Shown here piece by piece: positions 52,205-60,851 of a stretch of DNA of 64,000 nt (its first letter is position 1; each line of letters opens with the position of its first letter). The notes under the pieces are model-generated. The model was not told the DNA's origin, made no database searches, and worked only from the letters and a program-made list of their open reading frames with translations. The DNA comes from GCA-2794515 sp034436155. Lineage in GTDB: Bacteria > Chloroflexota > Anaerolineae > Aggregatilineales > Phototrophicaceae. Position numbers and translations under genes: made by a program. The stretch is taken from NCBI GenBank assembly GCA_034436155.1, contig DAOTVP010000015.1, positions 73,538 through 137,537 of the forward strand, in the 5' to 3' direction.

Positions 52205-52927
52205 TTAATATTCAATCATTTTTGACGAATATACCAACGGTTGGAGTGTTTCTTTGATGACCACCCGCAAGTTTTCTTTGGTATCTGTCTTAGGTATGAC
52301 GGGTACGGTGCGTTTTTCGAGTGTTGGTTGCAAGGTATTTGTGCCGATTCGTCGCATCATGCGGTTGTAGATATTGCTCACCAGCGCATCTTTATGGGCT
52401 AAATCTACATCGTCTTCTGTGACCAGTTGCGATTCGGCATCCACAATGCGCGTGAGCCATTCTTCTAAAATGGCGACCATCCCCACATCAAATGTCCATA
52501 CCCCTCTGAATTGACGGGTGTTATCGGGGTCATCGATATGCGTGAGTTCTTGCGTGGCGAGTGCGCTGGCGAATGGCTTGCCAAACGATACCAAAAACCA
52601 CTCTGTCGCCAATTGAAAATGTGGTTCAATTGGGATGTAGGTGATATTTTCAATCTCTGGCACTTTTACATCGGGTATGCCAAATACATAAATCGATTCG
52701 GCAGTTTTGGCGAGTTTTTCATACCGCTTGACTTGTGGCAAAAACCGACTCATACGCTGAAAACTCGAAAAAATGCGCGTCTTGGCGTGGTCTATGATAG
52801 TCGCATTCTCGATCTCGTAGCTGATAACATTCATCGTTTTACGGTCTTGGAGTAATTGGGTTTTGATGTTTTGTAGGCGCTCGACCAAATGATATACCGA
52901 AAAACTGCTGTCTAAATTCATGGGCAT
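52205..52927 (-). CDS. DICT sensory domain protein
   Basis: 240 residues. The C-terminal two thirds fit the DICT domain (ISYEIENATIIDHAKTRIFS, ESIYVFGIPDVKVPEIENIT, FRGVWTFDVGMVAILEEWL), often found with diguanylate cyclases and two-component proteins in cyanobacteria and Chloroflexota, and thought to sense light or other signals. Here it stands alone; the N-terminal 30 residues form a helix. GAGGAC precedes ATG 52927. Stands alone as a gene, with a shared terminator at its 3' end. Confidence 0.75.
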   Translation of the reverse strand: MPMNLDSSFSVYHLVERLQNIKTQLLQDRKTMNVISYEIENATIIDHAKTRIFSSFQRMSRFLPQVKRYEKLAKTAESIYVFGIPDVKVPEIENITYIPIEPHFQLATEWFLVSFGKPFASALATQELTHIDDPDNTRQFRGVWTFDVGMVAILEEWLTRIVDAESQLVTEDDVDLAHKDALVSNIYNRMMRRIGTNTLQPTLEKRTVPVIPKTDTKENLRVVIKETLQPLVYSSKMIEY

Positions 52928-53154
52928 AGTGCTTGTCCTCGTTAAACTAGGTGTTTTGTATCTTGATTTGACCAGTTATAGGCTACGATCTATCTTTTAA
53001 GATACTAAAAATTTATGAAATTTTGTTAATGGTCAAATGATACCCACGTTAGTAAAAACTGCACAAATCGCATCGTATTGAATTGGCAATTACACTTTTA
53101 TGAGAGACCGATTATGATAATGGCATATTGGTCTAGATTTGTGTGGAGGAAAAG

Positions 53155-54468
53155 TTGTCAGAATTAATCAATCTTGATGTCCCAGAATTTGCAGTACCAC
53201 AGGCGAATCGGATTGCGGTGAATAATTATCCCAGTCAGATGATGCCCATTCCCGCCTCGCGCATGTTTGAAATCAAAAAGGCGTTGGCAAAATATAAAGA
53301 GACTTTTGGCGCAGATGCCCCTGTTTATGATGCCTCGCAAGGCGATGGTGGGGCAAGCCTACCGGGTGTGCCTGCCAATTTACTGGAACGCGCCTTTCAG
53401 TTACAAGTCGAACATGGCACGGCGTATGATATGCCCTATGGCACAGACTTGTTCCGCAAAGTGACGACCGAACATTATTGGCAACTCGATGCTTCGACAG
53501 GCTGGGGCCCGAATAATATCATCTTTGTGCAAGGTGGACGTGATGGTCTGAACAAAGCCTATAGCGCCATGATTGCGCTTGGGTATGGCAATGTGGGCGA
53601 TGCGTTGGTCGTCAGCCGCGTCCCATGGGTGAGTTACAATTGGGGTCCGTATGGTTTGGGCTTGAATGTGTTATATGCCCCTGGCAGACCTGAAGAGGGT
53701 TGGCGCTATACCCCACAAAATATCAAAGCGACTGCCGATTTTGCCAAAGCGCAAGGGCGCCACATCGCGGGAATTGTTATCACATCGCCCGATAACCCCA
53801 CAGGGCGCACGATTCCCGTAGAAGAACAAATCACGTTGGCGAAAGTCGCGCTCGAAAATGGGATCGCCTTCGTGTTATTCGATTGGATTTATCACTGGGT
53901 GACGGATGGTGGTCATAACGACATCAACGCCGTTTTGAACGCTTTTACGCCAGAAGAACGCAAACGCCTCATCTTTTTGGATGGTATCACCAAGAGTTTG
54001 GGCGGGTCGAATATCCGTAGCGCCCATTTGGTCGCCGATGAAGCGGTGGTCAAATATGTGAATACGGTGGCATCGCATGGGGTCGTTCCTGCGTTTTATG
54101 CACAAGCGGTGGCGATTGCCGCCTACGAAATGGGCTTCGAGAAAGCCGCGGCATCCATCATTGAGCCGTGTAAACTCAGCCGTCAGGTCATGCGTGAGGC
54201 GTTATCACAATCGGATACGCCCTATATCATGGGCGATGGTTACTATGCGTTTATCGACTGCACGCGCTATATCGAAGCGGGCGGGTATGCCGATAGTGCG
54301 GGACTAGGGGCTTATTTGGGCGAACAATTTGGTATAACCATCGTCCCTGGGGTGCATTTCTCGCAGGCAGGCGCGAATTGGGTGCGCTTTTCGTATGCGC
54401 TCCCACCAGAACGCACGCAAAAAGCCATCTCGCGGTTTTATGAAGGTCTGAAAAGCCTGATTAAATAG
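53155..54468 (+). CDS. PLP-dependent aminotransferase, class I/II fold
   Basis: 437 residues. ASQGDGGASLPGVPANLLER, then TAYDMPYGTDLFRK (PLP anchoring), FVQGGRDGLNKAYSAMI, GIVITSPDNPTGRTIPVEEQ, FDWIYHW, and the Schiff-base Lys 280 in DGITKSLGGSNIRSAHLV. The start is TTG 53155, as GGAGG lies five bases upstream; the in-frame GTG at 53143 overlaps that site. Substrate not determined; relatives act on aspartate, aromatic or branched amino acids. No operon partner. Confidence 0.88.
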   Translation: MSELINLDVPEFAVPQANRIAVNNYPSQMMPIPASRMFEIKKALAKYKETFGADAPVYDASQGDGGASLPGVPANLLERAFQLQVEHGTAYDMPYGTDLFRKVTTEHYWQLDASTGWGPNNIIFVQGGRDGLNKAYSAMIALGYGNVGDALVVSRVPWVSYNWGPYGLGLNVLYAPGRPEEGWRYTPQNIKATADFAKAQGRHIAGIVITSPDNPTGRTIPVEEQITLAKVALENGIAFVLFDWIYHWVTDGGHNDINAVLNAFTPEERKRLIFLDGITKSLGGSNIRSAHLVADEAVVKYVNTVASHGVVPAFYAQAVAIAAYEMGFEKAAASIIEPCKLSRQVMREALSQSDTPYIMGDGYYAFIDCTRYIEAGGYADSAGLGAYLGEQFGITIVPGVHFSQAGANWVRFSYALPPERTQKAISRFYEGLKSLIK

Positions 54469-54486
54469 AATATCATACAGATTTTA

Positions 54487-54595
54487 GGAAGGATATACGC
54501 GCCATGCGCTAATCCTTCCCTACAAATCCGCCATGACATCCGTAAAAATTGGGCAGTGTGTAATGGACGACTAGCCCGTAGGGCGTATGTCGTCC
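54487..54595. repeat. Paired asymmetric-hairpin repeat, copy C
   Basis: The clearest copy. First hairpin 54487-54519: GGAAGGAT, ATAC, GCGC, CAT, GCGC, TA, ATCCTTCC. Second 54565-54595, reversed: GGACGAC, TA, GCCC, GTA, GGGC, GTAT, GTCGTCC. Outer stems differ from copies A and B yet stay paired, and the ATAC/TA asymmetry is kept. It lies between convergent genes where it may also end transcription. Confidence 0.75.
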
Positions 54596-54623
54596 ACATT
54601 TAACCTTGGCAAATAATCTCTGT

Positions 54624-55694
54624 TCAATTTTCGACATCCCAAACCCGCGCTGTGCCGTCCCAACTCCATGTGAGTAGACGGGTTTCATCGGCGTTCAGGG
54701 TCGCCCCACTGACCAGATTATCATGTGCGACTTGATCGATCAGATCGCCCGTTTGGGCATTCCAGACATACGCGAATTGATATGCCCATGTGACCAATAA
54801 TGTGCCGTCATCATTTAATTGCGCCCCTGTAACCCAATCGGTATGATACACACGGATTAATTCTGTGCCACTTGTCACATCCCAAATACGGGCGGTCTCA
54901 TCTGCGCCCCAAGTGAGCAATTGATTATCGTCCATCGCCCATTGTGCGCCGATGACGAAGGTGCGATTATGCCGAAAATCGCGCATACTCAAAATACGCC
55001 CTGTGGCGCTAATATCCCATAGGGTGATGATACTTTCTTGCCCCCAACTGGCAAAGTGGTCTGCGTTGGCGCTCCATGCGATGCCTGTCGTCTCTTCTGG
55101 AAAACGATACGTGCTGATTTCATTGCCACTTGCTACATCCCATATTGTTGCATGACGCGATTCGTGAAAGGTCAAAATTTGCCTTTCGTCGGCGTTCCAT
55201 TGTGCCGATAAGAGCGTATCAGGTGTTTCGAGCGCGAATAATCCATCGCCAAATCGACCCTCTCGAACAGTGATAACATTCAAGATATTGGTGTTATATA
55301 TCATCACGGCGGTGCTATCCCTGTTCCAAATGGCATGTTGCACAGAGAAACTGTTTTTATCGGATACGCCACCCGTTTCGGCATCTATCAATAATGTCAG
55401 ATCGTTTGTATCCCACGCGATGATCAACGATTCATCAGGACTCCAAGATGCGCCGACAATTGGATTTACGTCAGACCATTCCCAAACGACATCCCCTGTT
55501 TCCGAATCGCTCATGCGGATTGTGCCGTCTTCCGATGCGGTTAGGATACGACCTGAATCGGCGCTCCATTGGGCGGTTGTAACCCGTTCTGTGTGGGTGA
55601 TGGTCAATACTGATGATTCGTTTTGTGATAGAGCAGGGCGTGATTGAGAAAACGAGAATAAGATGAATAGACCGACAGTTAAAATCCAGCGCAT
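54624..55694 (-). CDS. Secreted WD40 repeat protein
   Basis: 356 residues. Signal peptide (WILTVGLFILFSFSQSRPAL, cleaved near SQN), then about seven to eight WD40 blades (VTTAQWSADSGRILTASEDG, IVGASWSPDESLIIAWD, TLLSAQWNADERQILTFHES, GIAWSANADHFASWGQESII, VIGAQWAMDDNQLLTWGADE, VTGAQLNDDGTLLVTWAYQF, VSGATLNADETRLLTWSWDG), ending in ARVWDVEN. A complete seven-bladed propeller outside the membrane. Role unknown. GAGGA is about ten bases before ATG 55694. Confidence 0.85.
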   Translation of the reverse strand: MRWILTVGLFILFSFSQSRPALSQNESSVLTITHTERVTTAQWSADSGRILTASEDGTIRMSDSETGDVVWEWSDVNPIVGASWSPDESLIIAWDTNDLTLLIDAETGGVSDKNSFSVQHAIWNRDSTAVMIYNTNILNVITVREGRFGDGLFALETPDTLLSAQWNADERQILTFHESRHATIWDVASGNEISTYRFPEETTGIAWSANADHFASWGQESIITLWDISATGRILSMRDFRHNRTFVIGAQWAMDDNQLLTWGADETARIWDVTSGTELIRVYHTDWVTGAQLNDDGTLLVTWAYQFAYVWNAQTGDLIDQVAHDNLVSGATLNADETRLLTWSWDGTARVWDVEN

Positions 55695-55744
55695 GATTGA
55701 TGTATCCTCAAATTTGGTAACGGTGCTTCATTACGGTACACCAT

Positions 55745-55792
55745 GATTGAAAAACAAACAAGGCGACTTATTTGTAGAGTCGCCCTGTTTGT
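55745..55792 (-). terminator. Terminator of the 57-residue gene
   Basis: A 14-bp stem with one mismatch, ACAAACA-A-GGCGACT pairing with AGTCGCC-C-TGTTTGT (55754-55792), followed on the minus strand by a T run (55748-55753). It lies 15 bp after the small gene's stop. Confidence 0.85.
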
Positions 55793-55807
55793 CGGTGAAC
55801 ATGAGGA

Positions 55808-55981
55808 TTAGTCTTGTGTGGGAACATCATCGTGGCTTTCCTCTGTATGACGTTGGCGTTTGTCTAGGCGGAAAGCGTTGGCGATTTGTTTGACTGTGTT
55901 TTCGATTGTCTTGCGCTCACTTTGCGCGACAATGCGTTGATGTTCAACCTGAGCTATAAATTCGTTGAGTAAATTATTCAT
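55808..55981 (-). CDS. Small hypothetical protein, 57 residues
   Basis: MNNLLNEFIAQVEHQ at the start, a charged amphipathic helix in the middle, and an acidic tail ending DDVPTQD. AAGGAG lies 10 bases before ATG 55981. It is flanked by a -35/-10 pair upstream and a strong terminator downstream, so it is very likely a real gene. The helix-rich, charged composition would suit a small regulator or a coiled coil. No family recognised. Confidence 0.7.
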   Translation of the reverse strand: MNNLLNEFIAQVEHQRIVAQSERKTIENTVKQIANAFRLDKRQRHTEESHDDVPTQD

Positions 55982-56059
55982 GACCAGTTTTCTCCTTAGT
56001 CATAATCACCCATAATGTCCTATAAGGGGTCAAAATGGGTTATTGCGTATCACATCTAT

Positions 56060-56089
56060 ACCATATCATGATTTGTATATGAATGTCAA
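56060..56089 (-). promoter_or_regulatory. Promoter of the small gene, with adjacent hairpin
   Basis: Minus strand TTGACA (56089-56084), 18 bp, TATGGT (56065-56060). A GAGCCGT/ACGGCTC stem (56092-56109) sits just upstream, possibly an operator or the weak terminator of rpe. The rest of the gap to rpe (56110-56196) shows no further feature. Confidence 0.5.
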
Positions 56090-56196
56090 TAGAGCCGTGT
56101 TAACGGCTCATTAAGGGTCAGAATAGTGATGATGCGCTCGGGGTTAACACGATACATGTGGCGATAATACACCCTAAATATAGCCAGTCTTGTTTC

Positions 56197-56877
56197 TTAA
56201 ACAGTGGCGGTAGATAGCACCTTGCGTAAATTGGCGATTCCCTCTGCCACACTGAATTGCGGATTGAACACCGCAGACCCCACCACCAAGATATTCGCGC
56301 CTGCTTGGGTGGCGCTCATGGCGGTTTGTGGGTTGATGCCCCCATCGACTTGCAAACCAATATCACGGCGCAAATTGCCAATCATGGCGCGGAGTTCGGC
56401 TATTTTCGACATCATTTCTGGGATGAAATGTTGACCGCCAAAACCAGGGTTGACCGTCATGACATTCACTTGGTCAACAAACGGCAAAATGGCATCCAGC
56501 GCCAGGGCGGGGGTATGGGGATTAATCGCCACGCCTGCCAAACAGCCTAAATCTTTAATACTGCTGATAGTGCGATGAAGATGATAATCGGCTTCATAAT
56601 GCACAGTGATGCGATTTGCACCCGCACGGGCGAAGGCTTCGATATGGGTTGCGGGTTCGACAATCATCAAATGCACATCCAACGGCAGATTGGTGACACG
56701 CCGTAACGCCTCGACCACCACCACGCCCATCGATATATTCGGCACAAAACGCCCGTCCATCACATCAACATGAATTAAATCTGCGCCGTTGGCTTCGGCT
56801 TCCTGAACTTGTTCCCCTAACCGCGCAAAATCGGCGGCTAAAATAGACGGCGCAAGGTGAATGACTTTATGAATCAT
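56197..56877 (-). CDS. rpe: Ribulose-phosphate 3-epimerase
   Basis: Interconverts ribulose 5-phosphate and xylulose 5-phosphate. 226 residues, normal length. HLAPSILAADFARLGEQV, HVDVMDGRFVPNISMG, LDVHLMIVEP, HYEA, MTVNPGFGGQHFIPEM, QVDGGINPQT, VVGSAVF are all in place, covering the metal site (His/Asp pairs) and phosphate loop. Start ATG 56877 is preferred: GAGGG is six bases before it, while the first ATG at 56883 lies directly against GAGGG. It is divergent from the CPBP gene. Confidence 0.95.
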   Translation of the reverse strand: MIHKVIHLAPSILAADFARLGEQVQEAEANGADLIHVDVMDGRFVPNISMGVVVVEALRRVTNLPLDVHLMIVEPATHIEAFARAGANRITVHYEADYHLHRTISSIKDLGCLAGVAINPHTPALALDAILPFVDQVNVMTVNPGFGGQHFIPEMMSKIAELRAMIGNLRRDIGLQVDGGINPQTAMSATQAGANILVVGSAVFNPQFSVAEGIANLRKVLSTATV

Positions 56878-57005
56878 GAACATCCCTCAACACATCATTA
56901 TGTCCGGATTATCATCCCATTATAACGCATATTCTTATGCTATAGCCATAAGTCGGGCGAATGTGGTATCCTTTAGGGGATTTAGCATAGAATTGAGCAT
57001 AACGC

Positions 57006-58115
57006 ATGTCTGCTATCCTGATTATTTATATTGCCCTGTTAGCGTATATCTACTTTACGATTTTTTTCGCCAATCATACCGATTTATACATCAGCCGTAT
57101 CACTGCACAAGAACACACTGATACGGCGTATTTGGCGGTACTGAATAATCGTCTCGCGCTGATGCGTACCCTGTTATTCACAGGTGTGTCGTTTATTGGG
57201 TTATTCATCCCGTTTTTCTTGTTGAGCGCGTTCAGCAGTGCCAACCCCGAAGAACTTGCGACGCAAGGGATAATTGTGCCAGAATTTGATGCCGTTACGG
57301 TGATCATTGGGCTGATTTTATGTTTTAGCACCACATTCATCGCCTATAGTGCCGTCGCATCCAAACCGTTTCGGATGCGCCTTGCCAGTCGAATCTCGAC
57401 TTATAACCCTGATTCATGGGTGCATCAGACGGCAATTGTGTTCATGATGTTGCTCATCACCGCACAAATTATTGTGTTTTTGGTGCAGGGTGGGGTAGAT
57501 GCGATGGCGCAATCCATCGAAATGCAAGGTGCGAATATCGGCGATTTACTCTTTCAGCTCTGGTTACAGATTATCGCCGCCTTTTTGGGTGTGGGGGCGG
57601 CAATTCGGCGTGATTGGAACAGCGCACTGCATCGGCTTGGGTTGCGCCTGCCCACCCGCCAAGATTGGATATGGGGTATCGGCGGTGGTATTGGTTTATT
57701 GGGCGTGTTATTTGTCTATGGCATCATCTTGAGTTTTATTGTATCGCTATTTTTGCCCCAACAAGCCGAGACGATTGAGGCATTAAATCGGGCGAATAAT
57801 AGCATCGCCACCACATTTTCGACATTGCCACTCGCATTTATTTTGTCGGCATCCGCCGCCATTGGCGAAGAATTGTTATTCAGAGGGGCATTGCAACCCG
57901 TATTTGGCAATATGTTCATTAGCGTCTTTTTCGCGTTGTTGCATGTACAAAGTTTATTTTCGCCCGCCATCATGTTGTTATTCGGCATTTCGCTGTTGCT
58001 AGGCATCATTCGCAATCGTGCCAGCACCAGCGCGGCGATTATCGCGCATTTCATCTATAATTTTGTCCAATTGTTGTTGTCTATGCTCATCGTGTCGTCT
58101 TTAGGAGGCGTTTAA
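57006..58115 (+). CDS. CPBP family intramembrane metalloprotease
   Basis: 369 residues with about nine membrane helices. The protease core (about 270-360) has all three motifs: AIGEELLFRGALQPVFG (EExxxR), FFALLHVQS (FxxxH) and IIAHFIYNFVQ (HxxxN/D). Family members include Rce1-like and bacteriocin-immunity proteins. The N-terminal 200 residues have extra helices. It ends 2 bp before the next gene, so they share a transcript. Confidence 0.88.
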   Translation: MSAILIIYIALLAYIYFTIFFANHTDLYISRITAQEHTDTAYLAVLNNRLALMRTLLFTGVSFIGLFIPFFLLSAFSSANPEELATQGIIVPEFDAVTVIIGLILCFSTTFIAYSAVASKPFRMRLASRISTYNPDSWVHQTAIVFMMLLITAQIIVFLVQGGVDAMAQSIEMQGANIGDLLFQLWLQIIAAFLGVGAAIRRDWNSALHRLGLRLPTRQDWIWGIGGGIGLLGVLFVYGIILSFIVSLFLPQQAETIEALNRANNSIATTFSTLPLAFILSASAAIGEELLFRGALQPVFGNMFISVFFALLHVQSLFSPAIMLLFGISLLLGIIRNRASTSAAIIAHFIYNFVQLLLSMLIVSSLGGV

Positions 58116-58117
58116 TC

Positions 58118-59776
58118 GTGTTTGAACGAATGATGCTCGGTATCTTATTGTTGCTGATAAGCCTGCCGATACACGCACAAGATAACACAACACCCACACC
58201 GACCCCGCCGTTGGTGTTTCCATCGCCGACACCGATTCAAACCGAAACGCCGACCGCCACGCCAACACGCGGCGTACCCACTCATACCCCAACACCGCGC
58301 CCCGATGTCCCCGATTATATTTATGATTGGCGCGAGGAATTGCTCTATCCTGTGGCGGTGCATTTCTTTTTGGTGATAGACCGTCCCCTAGATGCCATTT
58401 TGGATGTCCGCTTGGTGATAACGGTCGAAGGTGAAATAGAACCGCGTATTTTGGAATTTGGCGATATTCGCACTTACGCCACCGTCACCGAGCCGTTCAC
58501 CGAATTCAATGTGATATGGCGCATCCCGCCCGATAATCCATTGCGTTTGAATGTCTTGGTGAATTATGAATGGCAAGTGCGCCTATCCGAGACGCAAATA
58601 ACGACCATCCCTGGCGTATTTGCCTATCGCAATCCACAAGCTGAATGGATTTTGGATGTTGACCCACAAAATCGGCTCGATTTGCTCATGCCGTTGGTGA
58701 ATAACCTCACACCCGATGTCTTGCGCCAACGCCTGAATCCAATTTATGAGCGCCTCGCACAAAATACAGGCAGAACACCGCGTTTTCGGGTTATGCTCGA
58801 AAACGCACAATATCCATTCGACCCGTGTATATCCGCCCAGACCATCACCAACCGACAGGGTGATATAGAAACCCCGTGCGATGCAACAGTCTTGAATAGT
58901 TATCTGCGCCAAATTGGGTATACGCGCCTGACTGGTCAAGCCAGCTTGAGCGATCAACTCATCCCTTATCTCGTAGAGTCGTTTTATGCGCCCTTGTGGG
59001 CGAATAGCGAGTATCCTGCATGGTTTAAGCAAGGCATTTTGTTGATGTATACCCCAACGGATAAGCAATATGCCCTCGAAAATGTCAAAGAGGCATCGCG
59101 TACCAACACGTTATTTTCATTAGACGAGATGACGCAATTGGATGAAACACGCCCCGAATTATGGCGTTCACAAAGTTATGTCATGACGTTATATATGGCG
59201 CAACGCATTGGATTTTCGGGATTGTTCGATTTTGCCCGCGCACAAACCACATCCGAAACGCCCATCTCATTCGCACAACGCTATCAAACTGTTATGAATG
59301 CGCCGCTAGAGGCATTATTACCCACACTGAATAATTGGATATTCACACTCCAAGCGGAATCGGCTTCTGCGGTGACGATTTACGGCGACCCAACCCCCGT
59401 CCCAAGCCCGACACCAAGCGTAACACCATTTCCGCCGACTGCCACGCCGACCTTCACCGACACACCGACCAATACCCCTACAGCAACCGTGACGGGTGTT
59501 CAAACAGCCACCCCCATCCCATCGCTCACGCCGACCAATACGCCCATTGTTACGCCATCGGTAACACCACGTCCTGCGGGCTTCCGTGATACCCCGCCAC
59601 CGTTGCCAACGTTACCACCCCTCGAAGCACAACCGACACCCTTCCCACCCATTGAAGGCGATATTCAAGCCACAACCGATAGTGGGGTGATGGTCACGCT
59701 GATTTTAGGCTTGGCATTATTGGGCTTGGCGATATTATTCGGCATGTATTGGTTCACGGAGCGCAAATCGTCATGA
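58118..59776 (+). CDS. Secreted peptidase MA-like protein, catalytic motif lost
   Basis: 552 residues. GTG 58118 (GGAGG upstream) opens a signal peptide (MLGILLLLISLPIHAQ), then a Thr/Pro linker, a 330-residue domain, a second long T-P linker (about 430-515), and a C-terminal membrane helix (VMVTLILGLALLGLAILFGM). The domain resembles the gluzincin peptidase MA family: YLVESFYAPLWANSEYPAWF, then KQGILLMY, where active members have HELTH and P-x-W-x-x-EG. The HEXXH is YLVES, so it should be inactive. Nearby CPBP protease gene is 2 bp upstream. Confidence 0.72.
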   Translation: MFERMMLGILLLLISLPIHAQDNTTPTPTPPLVFPSPTPIQTETPTATPTRGVPTHTPTPRPDVPDYIYDWREELLYPVAVHFFLVIDRPLDAILDVRLVITVEGEIEPRILEFGDIRTYATVTEPFTEFNVIWRIPPDNPLRLNVLVNYEWQVRLSETQITTIPGVFAYRNPQAEWILDVDPQNRLDLLMPLVNNLTPDVLRQRLNPIYERLAQNTGRTPRFRVMLENAQYPFDPCISAQTITNRQGDIETPCDATVLNSYLRQIGYTRLTGQASLSDQLIPYLVESFYAPLWANSEYPAWFKQGILLMYTPTDKQYALENVKEASRTNTLFSLDEMTQLDETRPELWRSQSYVMTLYMAQRIGFSGLFDFARAQTTSETPISFAQRYQTVMNAPLEALLPTLNNWIFTLQAESASAVTIYGDPTPVPSPTPSVTPFPPTATPTFTDTPTNTPTATVTGVQTATPIPSLTPTNTPIVTPSVTPRPAGFRDTPPPLPTLPPLEAQPTPFPPIEGDIQATTDSGVMVTLILGLALLGLAILFGMYWFTERKSS

Positions 59777-60840
59777 CCGACAACATCAATTTATACACCC
59801 TATCCAAAACCGAATTGACCGACCAAATTATCGCGTGGGGGTATCCTAAATTTCGGGCATCGCAAGTATGGGATTGGCTGTATGTGAATTACGCCACCAA
59901 TTTTGAGGCGATGAATAATTTGCCCGCCTCGCTTCGGCAGACGTTATCCGAAAAAGCGATGATTGGCACATTGACCATTGCGGCGGAACAATCGAGTCGT
60001 GATGGCACAATCAAACGACTCTATCAATTGCCCGATGGTCAATTCATCGAATCGGTGCTGATGCCATATGATGACGATCGCCGTACTGCCTGTATATCCA
60101 CTCAAGCGGGTTGCGCGATGGGGTGTGTGTTTTGTGCGACAGGGCAGATGGGTTTCGCCAGACATCTCTCTGCCGATGAAATTTTTGAGCAAGCCATACG
60201 CTTCGCCTCGATGCTTCATGCCGATGGCGAGCGCCTGAGCAATGTGGTGCTGATGGGCATGGGTGAGCCGTTTCATAATTATGACGAATCGGTCAAGGCG
60301 GTGCGCCGTCTGATGGATGACCTGAATATCGGCGCACGCCATATCACGGTTAGCACCGTTGGGCTTGTGTCACAAATCCGCCGTTTTGCTGATGAAGGAT
60401 TACAAGTGCGCTTGGCGATTAGCCTACACGCCGCCACCGATGAAGAACGCGGGGCATTGTTGCCCATCAATAAAAAGTGGGATTTAGCCCAACTGATGGA
60501 TGCGTGTCGTTATTACATCCAAAAAACAGGCAGGCGCGTCACATTTGAGTGGGCGCTCATCAACGGCAAAACCGATACATCCGACCAAGCCCATGCGTTG
60601 GGCAAGTTATTACGCGGGATGTTGTGCCATGTAAATGCCATACCTCTTAATCCAACAGCAGGGTATGACGGCAATCCATCGAGTTCATCTAACGCCCAAG
60701 AATTTGCCGATATTCTCGCCAGTTACGGAGTCGAAATGACCATCCGTGTACGGCGTGGGATAGATATAGATGCAGGGTGCGGACAATTGAAATCTCAGGT
60801 CATGAAACGCCAACGTATTGCGATTGAATCCATCACATAG
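59773..60840 (+). CDS. rlmN: 23S rRNA (adenine2503-C2)-methyltransferase
   Basis: Radical SAM enzyme methylating A2503 of 23S rRNA and A37 of some tRNAs. 355 residues. Cluster cysteines C114, C118, C121 in QAGCAMGCVFCATGQMGF; GMGEPFHNYD; SLHAATDEERGALLP; and the acceptor Cys in DIDAGCGQLK. ATG 59773 overlaps the previous stop (ATGA) with GGAG upstream. RlmN and Cfr are hard to part by motifs alone; length and context favour RlmN. Confidence 0.94.
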   Translation: MTDNINLYTLSKTELTDQIIAWGYPKFRASQVWDWLYVNYATNFEAMNNLPASLRQTLSEKAMIGTLTIAAEQSSRDGTIKRLYQLPDGQFIESVLMPYDDDRRTACISTQAGCAMGCVFCATGQMGFARHLSADEIFEQAIRFASMLHADGERLSNVVLMGMGEPFHNYDESVKAVRRLMDDLNIGARHITVSTVGLVSQIRRFADEGLQVRLAISLHAATDEERGALLPINKKWDLAQLMDACRYYIQKTGRRVTFEWALINGKTDTSDQAHALGKLLRGMLCHVNAIPLNPTAGYDGNPSSSSNAQEFADILASYGVEMTIRVRRGIDIDAGCGQLKSQVMKRQRIAIESIT

Positions 60841-60851
60841 GAGCAAGAGCC

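Noticed and set aside
56092..56109. GAGCCGT/ACGGCTC stem as the rpe terminator
   Set aside because: No T run follows on the minus strand; listed only as a possible operator.
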